Assembly: GCA_012719255.1 (NCBI GenBank)
Contig: JAAYAS010000031.1
Span: 1-30,279 of the forward strand
DNA length: 30,279 bases
Source: Microbacteriaceae bacterium
GTDB taxonomy: Bacteria > Actinomycetota > Actinomycetes > Actinomycetales > Microbacteriaceae
Direction of reading: 5' to 3'
Made by a program: the position numbers and the translations under genes. The notes below the pieces were generated by a model. It did no database searches. It was not told the DNA's origin and saw nothing but the letters and a program-made list of their open reading frames with translations. Below, in pieces: positions 14,289 through 22,224 of this stretch (position 1 is the first letter of the stretch; every line of letters begins with the position of its first letter).

Positions 14289-15402
14289 CGTCGCGCTCGA
14301 TCCGGTCGCCGGTGCGCACGCTGGTGATCCGCAGCCGGCCGACGCCGTCGAGCCCGAGCTCGCCCATGTCGACGAGGCGGCGCACGCCGGTGCCGGGCGC
14401 GCGCTCGACGTGCATGACGAGGTCGATCGCCGACACCGCCTGCCGCGCCATCGCCTCCGGGCCGAGCCCCGCGAGCGCGCCGAGCGCCTCGAGCCGCGCA
14501 GGGGCGTCGGCGAGCGAGTTCGCGTGCAGCGTGCCGGCGCCGCCGTCGTGGCCGGTGTTCAGCGCGGCGAGCAGCTCGCGGAACTCGGCGCCGCGGCACT
14601 CGCCGAGCACGAGCCGGTCGGGCCGCATCCGCAGCGCCTCGCGCACGAGCCGCTCGAGCGTCACCTCGCCGGCGCCCTCGACGTTCGCCTGCCGCGCCTC
14701 GAGCGACACGACGTGCGGGTGGTCGATGCGCAGCTCGGCGACGTCCTCGATGGTGACGATGCGCTCGTCGGGCGCCGATTCGCCGAGGAGCGCGCCGAGC
14801 AGCGTCGTCTTGCCCGAGCCGCCGGCGCCGGTGATGAGGAGGTTCGCGCGGCCGCGCAGCGCCTCGCGCACGACGTCGTCGGCGCCGGGGTAGAAGAAGC
14901 CGGCGTCGCGGAGCTCGTCGAACGAGATGCGGCGGATGCGCGGGGCGCGGATCGACAGGTGCGTGCCCTCGGGCGTTACCGGCGGCAGCGCGGCGTGCAC
15001 GCGGATGCCGTCGCCGACGCGCACATCGATGCAGGGGTGGGCTTCGTCGATGTGACGCCCGCCGGCGGCGACGATGCGCACCGCGAGCTCGCGGAGGGCG
15101 CGCTCGTCGGGCGCCCGCCAGGTCGGGTCGTGCACGGCGCCGGCGCCGCGGTCGACCCACAGTCCGCGCATGCCGTTGACGAACAGATCGGTGACCTCGC
15201 CGTCGGCGACGAAGCCGGCGAGCGGGCCGAAGGCGTCGGCCTCGCCGCGGGTGAGCGGGCGGCGCTGGCGGGCGGCGTCGTCGCGGCCGGCGATCGGCGG
15301 CAGCGCGACCTCGGCGGGGCGCTGCGCGGCGGGCCGCACGACGAAGCGCTCGGCGGCGTCGGGCGCGAAGGCGGTGTCGGGGCTGGGGCTCGGGGTTCGC
15401 AT
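14275..15402 (-). CDS. tadA: TadA/CpaF-family secretion ATPase
   Basis: 375 residues from ATG 15402. The N-terminal domain contains V-T-D-L-F-V-N-G (about 70-77), typical of CpaF/TadA. The C-terminal RecA-like domain has Walker A G-A-G-G-S-G-K-T-T (about 192-200), an Asp/Glu box I-E-D-V-A-E-L, Walker B L-V-L-G-E-C-R-G (about 264-271) and a His box T-L-H-A-N-S. It hexamerises at the inner membrane and powers pilus assembly. A TACCGT box seven bases before the ATG suggests a leaderless start; the longer frame to 15504 has no support. No CpaE/Ssd-like gene precedes it: the upstream neighbour is the divergent acs. Confidence 0.92.
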   Translation of the reverse strand: MRTPSPSPDTAFAPDAAERFVVRPAAQRPAEVALPPIAGRDDAARQRRPLTRGEADAFGPLAGFVADGEVTDLFVNGMRGLWVDRGAGAVHDPTWRAPDERALRELAVRIVAAGGRHIDEAHPCIDVRVGDGIRVHAALPPVTPEGTHLSIRAPRIRRISFDELRDAGFFYPGADDVVREALRGRANLLITGAGGSGKTTLLGALLGESAPDERIVTIEDVAELRIDHPHVVSLEARQANVEGAGEVTLERLVREALRMRPDRLVLGECRGAEFRELLAALNTGHDGGAGTLHANSLADAPARLEALGALAGLGPEAMARQAVSAIDLVMHVERAPGTGVRRLVDMGELGLDGVGRLRITSVRTGDRIERDDAGR

Positions 15403-15409
15403 GGCGGGC

Positions 15410-15415
15410 ACGGTA
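15410..15415 (-). promoter_or_regulatory. Candidate -10 box (TACCGT) of tadA
   Basis: Seven bases separate this TANNNT box from the tadA ATG and no ribosome site is visible, which fits leaderless transcription of the tad operon. Confidence 0.4.
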
Positions 15416-15517
15416 GCGATCGCGCCCGTCGCGCGGCCCCGCCGCCGACCGCAGCTGTGGAGCGATCCCTTTCCACACGCCCGACGCGAGCACCGCCTCG
15501 CCACTACCTACTTCCCC

Positions 15518-15531
15518 ACCGACCGTTCGGT
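15518..15531. promoter_or_regulatory. TetR-type operator candidate upstream of acs
   Basis: ACCGACCGTTCGGT: perfect ACCG/CGGT half-sites around a central CG. This fits the core ACCGNNCGNNCGGT that I recall for PaaR-type TetR repressors of acyl-CoA-linked pathways in Corynebacterium. It lies directly upstream of the proposed acs promoter and about 116 bp upstream of tadA. Confidence 0.45.
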
Positions 15532-15564
15532 CACCCGACTTGCGCACCCGCATCCCGCGCCGCT

Positions 15565-15570
15565 TAGACT
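15565..15570 (+). promoter_or_regulatory. Candidate acs promoter -10 (TAGACT)
   Basis: TAGACT lies about 90 bases before the acs ATG, with TTGCGC (15540-15545) 19 bases upstream as a weak -35. The 19-base gap is longer than ideal. Confidence 0.35.
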
Positions 15571-15659
15571 CCCGGGGTGCGGTCGGCGCACCGCCGCACC
15601 GACCCGCCCCGCGCATCCGCGAGGCCCCCGGGCCCCGCGCCCCGACCCGAAGGACGACG

Positions 15660-17639
<1,980 letters not shown>

Positions 17640-17658
17640 GCGCGCGCGCCCGGCGCGG

Positions 17659-17710
17659 ATGCGAACGGGGCGGATGCGCCGGGGCGGGACCCCGGGCATC
17701 CGCCCCGTTC
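17659..17710. terminator. Bidirectional terminator between acs and ridA-like gene
   Basis: Perfect 17-bp inverted repeat (17659-17675 with 17694-17710). Its 18-base loop itself contains a CCGGGG/CCCCGG stem. It lies 19 bases after the acs stop and 16 bases before the end of the convergent gene, so it can serve both. Confidence 0.8.
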
Positions 17711-17726
17711 GCGTGCGCCGCGAGCG

Positions 17727-18188
17727 CTACTCGTAGGCGACCGTCACCTCGAGCTCGACGGGGGCGTCGAGCGGCAGCACCGCGACGCCGACCGCCGAGC
17801 GGGTGTGCTGGCCGGCGTCGCCGAACACCTCGCCGAGCAGCTCGCTCGCGCCGTTCGCGACGCCGGGCTGGCCGGTGAAGTCGGGGGCGGAGGCGACGAA
17901 CACGGTGACCTTGAGCACGCGGGTGACCCGGTCGAGGTCGCCGAGCTCGGCCTTGAGCGCCGCGAGGGCGTTGAGCACCGCGAGCGCCGCGAACTCGCGC
18001 GCGAGGTCGGCGTCGACCTCGGCGCCGACCTTGCCGGTCGCCGGCAGCTGGCCCTCGACGAAGGGCAGCTGGCCCGAAGTCGTGGCGGTGCCGTTGTGGG
18101 CGAGCGCCGGCACGTAGGCGGCGACGGGCGCGGCCACCGGGGGCAGGCCGAGGCCCATCAGGCCGAGGCGCTCCTCGACGCGGCTCAC
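17727..18188 (-). CDS. RidA family protein (YjgF/YER057c/UK114)
   Basis: 153 residues from GTG 18188. RidA proteins hydrolyse reactive enamine/imine intermediates released by PLP enzymes. The segment T-S-G-Q-L-P-F-V-E-G starting near residue 35 is the typical start of the second strand, and V-T-V-F-V-A-S-A-P-D-F matches the family core. The extended N-terminus and L-P-L-D-A-P-V-E-L-E-V near the end, without the Arg of the canonical C-R-V active-site loop, place it in an actinobacterial subgroup rather than archetypal RidA. Its GTG overlaps the upstream stop by four bases (GTGA), so it is coupled to the small DUF4177-like gene. The product could act near the penicillin-binding protein genes, but this is context only. 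Confidence 0.87.
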   Translation of the reverse strand: MSRVEERLGLMGLGLPPVAAPVAAYVPALAHNGTATTSGQLPFVEGQLPATGKVGAEVDADLAREFAALAVLNALAALKAELGDLDRVTRVLKVTVFVASAPDFTGQPGVANGASELLGEVFGDAGQHTRSAVGVAVLPLDAPVELEVTVAYE

Positions 18189-18355
18189 TCGTCGACCGCC
18201 TCGGCGTCGAGCTGCCGCTTCATGTAGGCGACCGAGCCGCCCTGCTCGTGCTGCACGATCTGCACGAGCTCCCATCCCTTCTTGCCCCAGTTGTTGAGGA
18301 TCACGCCGGGCGTGTGCACCGGCAGGGGGGTGATGAAGTACTCCCACTGCTGCAT
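18185..18355 (-). CDS. Small DUF4177-like protein
   Basis: 56 residues from ATG 18355, with AAAGGTG about six bases upstream. The upstream extension of the reading frame runs antisense through the start of the divergent PBP gene and is not credible. The sequence begins M-Q-Q-W-E-Y-F-I-T-P-L and contains L-N-N-W-G-K-K-G-W-E-L-V, the conserved 'N-x-x-G-x-x-G-W-E-L' pattern of DUF4177. No function is known. It is coupled by a 4-bp overlap to the RidA-like gene and divergent from the PASTA-PBP. As I recall, the same small gene next to RidA occurs in mycobacteria (Rv3678A/Rv3678c). Confidence 0.85.
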   Translation of the reverse strand: MQQWEYFITPLPVHTPGVILNNWGKKGWELVQIVQHEQGGSVAYMKRQLDAEAVDE

Positions 18356-18427
18356 GTCGCACCTTTCGTGCGGCGCTGTGGCCGCGCTCGAAGCTGAATG
18401 CCCCGGACCGGTCGGCCGGATCTCATT

Positions 18428-18433
18428 TACCCT
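18428..18433 (+). promoter_or_regulatory. Candidate -10 box (TACCCT) of the PBP gene
   Basis: TACCCT ends seven bases before the PBP ATG at 18441. No ribosome site is visible, so the mRNA is probably leaderless. Confidence 0.45.
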
Positions 18434-18440
18434 AGTTCCT

Positions 18441-21014
18441 ATGCCTTCACAGACTCCGACCGCGCCCAAGCGCAACGTTCTCGCCGCTCTCCTCGGCATG
18501 CTCGGCATGAGCGGCATCGCCGGCGTGCTCGTCGCGGCGATGATCACGCCGCTCATCGCGGTGGCCGGTGTGGCGGCGAACTCGACGATCACGCTGTTCG
18601 AGTCGCTCCCCGATTACCTCGAGATCACGCCGCTGCAGCAGAAGACCGAGCTCTACGGACGGCTCGGCGACGGCGAGGTGAAGTTCGCCGAGTTCTACGC
18701 GCAGAACCGCGTCGAGGTGCCCCTCGACCAGATGTCGGAGCACGTCAAGGACGCGGTCATCGCCACCGAGGACCCGCGCTTCTACGAGCACGGCGGCGTC
18801 GACGTCATCTCGGCGAGCCGCGCGCTGCTCGTCAGCGTGCTCGGCGACGACGGCGGCGGCGCCTCGACGATCACGATGCAGTTCGTGCGCAACCAGCGCG
18901 TGCAGGCGGCCGAGGCGATCCTCGACCCGGTCGAGCGGCAGACCGCCTACGAGCAGGCCACCGAGGTCACCATGGGCCGCAAGCTGCAGGAGATGCGGCT
19001 CGCGATCGGCGTCGAGAAGCAGTACGCGACCGACGGCGACCGCAAGGCCGGCAAGGACAAGATCCTCGAGGGCTACCTGAACATCGCGCTCTTCGGCGGC
19101 CAGGTCTACGGCGTCGAGTCGGCGTCGCAGTACTACTTCGGCAAGCCGGCCTCCGACCTCACCCTCCCCGAGGCCGCGCTCATCGGCGGCATGGTGCAGA
19201 ACCCGAACGCGTTCCGCATCGACGACCCCGACAACCTCGAGGCGGCGAAGGACCGCCGCGACTACGTGCTGCGCCGCATGCTCGAGGAGAACAAGATCGA
19301 CCGCACCGAGTACGAGGAGGCGGTCGAGTCGGAGATCACCCCGAACATCACTCCGACGCAGCACGGCTGCATGAACGCGAAGCACAACGCGGAGTTCTTC
19401 TGCGACTACGTGCAGAACGTCATGGTGAACGACCCGGTGTTCGGCTCCACCTACGAGGAGCGGCTCTTCAACTTCCAGACGAAGGGCTACCAGATCCACA
19501 CCACCATCGACCTCGAGATGCAGGAGTACGGCACTCAGGTGATGAACAACACGGTGCCGCACTCGGTCGACTACATGGACTTCGGCACCGCGATGTCGAT
19601 GATCGAGCCGAGCACCGGCCACGTGCTCACGATGGTGCAGAACAAGCGCTACGACCCGACCGACGCCGCCGCCACCGATCCCGGCGCGACCTCGGTGAAC
19701 TTCAACACCGACACCGATTACGGCGGCTCGGCGGGCTTCCGCCCGGCGTCGACCTACAAGATCTTCACGCTCGCGAACTGGGTGCAGTCGGGCCACTCGC
19801 TCAACGAGACCCTGAACGCCCGCGTGCGCCCGTTCAACATGGCGAACTTCTACGACTCGTGCGACGGGCCGTGGGGCGGCATGTGGGACCTCAAGAACGA
19901 CGCGAACGACCCCGGCGGCGTGGTGACCGCGCTGCAGGCGACGATGACCTCGCTGAACACGGGCTTCGCCGCCATGGCCGAGCAGCTCGACCAGTGCGTC
20001 ACCCGCGACATCGCGATGGCGATGGGCGCGCACCGCGCCGACGGCGAGACGAACTGGTCGAACCCCTCGGAGATGATCGGCTCGGGCAACAACACCATCG
20101 CCCCGCTGAGCATGGCGAACGCGATCGGCACGTTCGCGAACCAGGGCGTGCACTGCACCCCGGTCGCGATCACGAGCATCACCCTCCGCGACGGCAGCGA
20201 GGTGACCGCGCCCGCATCCGAGTGCAAGGAGGCGATCTCGGCCGACGTCGCCAACGCGTCGAACTACGCGCTGCAGGCCGTGATGACCGGCGGCACCGGC
20301 GTCGCCTCGAACCCCTACCTCGGCCCGCTCATCGGCAAGACCGGCACCACCGACAACGCCGAGGACACCTGGATGATCGCGTCGACCACCGGCGTCGCGA
20401 TCGCGATCTGGGTCGGCAACGTCGAGGGCAAGACCTCGCTCTACAACGTGTACTTCGACGCGGCCTCGGGCACCTCGGTGCGCCACGTCATCGGCAGCCA
20501 GATGCTCGCCTACGCGATCCCGCGCTACGGCGCGGAGGAGTGGCCGGCGCCCGACCCCTCGGCGCTCGTCACCCCGCAGGAGACCGTGCCCGACGTCACC
20601 GGCATGTCGGTCGAGGCGGCGACCTCGGCGCTCGAGGCGGTCGGCTTCGTCGTCGAGGTGGGCGGCCAGGTCCGCTCCGACCAGCCGGTCGGCTCGGTCG
20701 CGTCGACGAACCCCTCGGCGAACACCCGCGTGCCGAAGGGCAGCGTCGTCACGATCTCGACGTCGCGCGGCGACTCGGGCGGCGGCAACCAGACGCAGCG
20801 GCCGAACGAGCCCGGCGCCGACGAGGCCGTCGTGCCCGATGTGTCGGGCATGACCGTCGAGGCTGCGGCTGCGGCGCTCGGCGCGGCCGGCTTCACCGGC
20901 AGCTACCGCACCGTGCCCGGCAACGCCGACCAGTCGGCGATCGTCACGAGCACCTCGCCCGGCGCGAACGACGTCGCGAAGAAGGACGTCACCTTCACGC
21001 TCAATGTCCAGTGA
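18441..21014 (+). CDS. Class A penicillin-binding protein with two PASTA domains
   Basis: 857 residues. A bifunctional peptidoglycan synthase with one N-terminal membrane helix (about 14-47). The GT51 transglycosylase domain shows A-T-E-D-P-R-F-Y-E-H-G-G (catalytic Glu110) and G-A-S-T-I-T-M-Q-F-V-R-N. The transpeptidase domain has S-T-Y-K (Ser437, Lys440), S-L-N (504-506) and K-T-G (633-635). Two PASTA domains follow, each beginning V-P-D-V-(T/S)-G-M-(S/T)-V-E-A-A, with a Gly/Asn/Gln-rich linker between them. Mycobacterial PonA2-type PBPs usually carry one PASTA domain. The start follows a TACCCT box by seven bases. The gene overlaps the next by 11 bp. Confidence 0.96.
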   Translation: MPSQTPTAPKRNVLAALLGMLGMSGIAGVLVAAMITPLIAVAGVAANSTITLFESLPDYLEITPLQQKTELYGRLGDGEVKFAEFYAQNRVEVPLDQMSEHVKDAVIATEDPRFYEHGGVDVISASRALLVSVLGDDGGGASTITMQFVRNQRVQAAEAILDPVERQTAYEQATEVTMGRKLQEMRLAIGVEKQYATDGDRKAGKDKILEGYLNIALFGGQVYGVESASQYYFGKPASDLTLPEAALIGGMVQNPNAFRIDDPDNLEAAKDRRDYVLRRMLEENKIDRTEYEEAVESEITPNITPTQHGCMNAKHNAEFFCDYVQNVMVNDPVFGSTYEERLFNFQTKGYQIHTTIDLEMQEYGTQVMNNTVPHSVDYMDFGTAMSMIEPSTGHVLTMVQNKRYDPTDAAATDPGATSVNFNTDTDYGGSAGFRPASTYKIFTLANWVQSGHSLNETLNARVRPFNMANFYDSCDGPWGGMWDLKNDANDPGGVVTALQATMTSLNTGFAAMAEQLDQCVTRDIAMAMGAHRADGETNWSNPSEMIGSGNNTIAPLSMANAIGTFANQGVHCTPVAITSITLRDGSEVTAPASECKEAISADVANASNYALQAVMTGGTGVASNPYLGPLIGKTGTTDNAEDTWMIASTTGVAIAIWVGNVEGKTSLYNVYFDAASGTSVRHVIGSQMLAYAIPRYGAEEWPAPDPSALVTPQETVPDVTGMSVEAATSALEAVGFVVEVGGQVRSDQPVGSVASTNPSANTRVPKGSVVTISTSRGDSGGGNQTQRPNEPGADEAVVPDVSGMTVEAAAAALGAAGFTGSYRTVPGNADQSAIVTSTSPGANDVAKKDVTFTLNVQ

Positions 21015-21966
21015 CGCCCGCGCCGCGGCCGGCGCCCTGCGCGCGATCGGCCGCGGCGCGCTCGCGCTGACGGCCGCGGGCGCGGCGCTCGGCGCCGGCG
21101 CCGCCGCCTGGGCGATCGGCGTCGAGCGGCGCCGGTTCGTGCTGCGCCGCCTCGAGCTGCCGGTGCTCGAGCCGGGCTCGGCGCCCCTGCGCATCCTGCA
21201 CCTCGCCGACCAGCACCTCGCCCCCGGTCAGCGCAAGAAGATCGACTTCGTGCGCTCGCTCGCCGGGGTCGACCCCGACCTCGTCGTGTCGACCGGCGAC
21301 AACCTCGGCCACCGCGACGCGCTGCCGTCGCTGCGCGAGATGCTCGAGCCGTTCGCCGGCGTGCCCGGGCTGTCGGTGTTCGGCTCGAACGACTACTACG
21401 GGCCGGTGCTGAAGAGCCCGCTCACCTACCTGCGGCGCTCGACGAAGAAGGTGGAGCGCCCGCGCGACCTCGACACCGACGGCCTGCGGGCCCTGCTGCT
21501 CGACGAGCTCGGCTGGACCGACCTCTCGAACGGCGCGGCGATCGTCGAGGCCGGCGGCCGGCGCATCCGCGCCATCGGCGTCGACGACCCGCACATCAAG
21601 GCCGACCGCATCGACGAGGCCGCCGCCGCGCTCGAGCGGGTCTCGGCCGCGGGCGAGTGGGATCTCACGCTCGGCCTCGTGCACGCCCCCTACCGGCGCA
21701 TCCTCGACGACTACGCCGCCGAGCGCGGCGTCGCCGCGATCTTCGCCGGGCACACGCACGGCGGCCAGGTCTGCCTGCCCGGCAAGCGCGCGATCGTCAC
21801 GAACTGCGACCTGCCGCGCGAGCACGGCGGCGGGCTCACGACCTGGATGCGCGGGGGCGCGGCGGTGCCGCTGCACGTGTCGCGGGGGCTCGGCACCTCG
21901 ATCTACCAGCCGTTCCGGCTGTTCTGCCCGCCCGAGGCGACGCTCGTGACGCTCGTCGCGCGCTGA
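21004..21966 (+). CDS. Membrane-anchored metallophosphoesterase
   Basis: 320 residues. A hydrophobic N-terminal segment (about 20-38) precedes a calcineurin-like phosphoesterase fold. The metal motifs are L-H-L-A-D-Q-H (D-x-H), S-T-G-D-N (G-D), F-G-S-N-D-Y-Y-G-P (the G-N-H-E block with Ser-Asn-Asp) and G-H-T-H-G-G-Q. The F-G-S-N-D-Y variant is typical of the actinobacterial group found next to PASTA-PBPs (Rv3683 type in mycobacteria, from memory). ATG 21004 lies inside the PBP gene, overlapping it by 11 bp, so translation is coupled. The substrate is unknown; a phosphoester of the cell envelope is a reasonable guess from context. Confidence 0.9.
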   Translation: MSSDARAAAGALRAIGRGALALTAAGAALGAGAAAWAIGVERRRFVLRRLELPVLEPGSAPLRILHLADQHLAPGQRKKIDFVRSLAGVDPDLVVSTGDNLGHRDALPSLREMLEPFAGVPGLSVFGSNDYYGPVLKSPLTYLRRSTKKVERPRDLDTDGLRALLLDELGWTDLSNGAAIVEAGGRRIRAIGVDDPHIKADRIDEAAAALERVSAAGEWDLTLGLVHAPYRRILDDYAAERGVAAIFAGHTHGGQVCLPGKRAIVTNCDLPREHGGGLTTWMRGGAAVPLHVSRGLGTSIYQPFRLFCPPEATLVTLVAR

Positions 21967-22023
21967 CCGCGGGCCCGCTCACGGCGGTGCGGATGCGGTT
22001 TCGCGAGCCCGCGGATTCTGCGC

Positions 22024-22029
22024 TATGAT
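22024..22029 (+). promoter_or_regulatory. Candidate -10 box (TATGAT) of the tRNA-Pro gene
   Basis: TATGAT lies 29 bases before the mature tRNA 5' end and is the best -10 match in the window; the -35 (TTTCGC near 21999) is weak and about 19 bases away. Confidence 0.5.
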
Positions 22030-22058
22030 CGTGTGGTTGCCGGCCGCCAGGCGGGTAA

Positions 22059-22132
22059 CGGGGTGTGGCGCAGCTTGGTAGCGCGCGTCGTTCGGGACGA
22101 CGAGGCCGCAGGTTCAAATCCTGTCACCCCGA
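22059..22132 (+). tRNA. tRNA-Pro (anticodon CGG)
   Basis: 74 bases fold as a full cloverleaf. The acceptor stem is CGGGGTG/CACCCCG and the D stem GCGC/GCGC. The anticodon stem CGTCG/CGACG encloses loop TTCGGGA with anticodon CGG, which reads CCG. The T arm is GCAGG-TTCAAAT-CCTGT with one G-U pair, and the discriminator is A. CCA is not encoded. In a GC-rich genome CCG is a major proline codon. A hairpin terminator follows 14 bases downstream. Confidence 0.97.
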
Positions 22133-22146
22133 CTCGAGAAAGCACC

Positions 22147-22175
22147 GATCCCCGCCGCATTCCGCGGCGGGGATC
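22147..22175 (+). terminator. Rho-independent terminator of tRNA-Pro
   Basis: Perfect 12-bp stem GATCCCCGCCGC/GCGGCGGGGATC with loop ATTCC, followed by AGTCGTTT, a modest T-tract. Confidence 0.8.
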
Positions 22176-22188
22176 AGTCGTTTCCGGC

Positions 22189-22218
22189 GGTGCCGGCCCC
22201 GCCGCCGGGGCCGGCACC
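22189..22218 (-). terminator. Terminator of the kinase/aminotransferase-fold fusion gene
   Basis: Perfect 12-bp stem GGTGCCGGCCCC/GGGGCCGGCACC with a 6-base loop, starting seven bases past the stop at 22225 on the minus strand. It sits back to back with the tRNA terminator. Confidence 0.7.
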
Positions 22219-22224
22219 GAGCCG

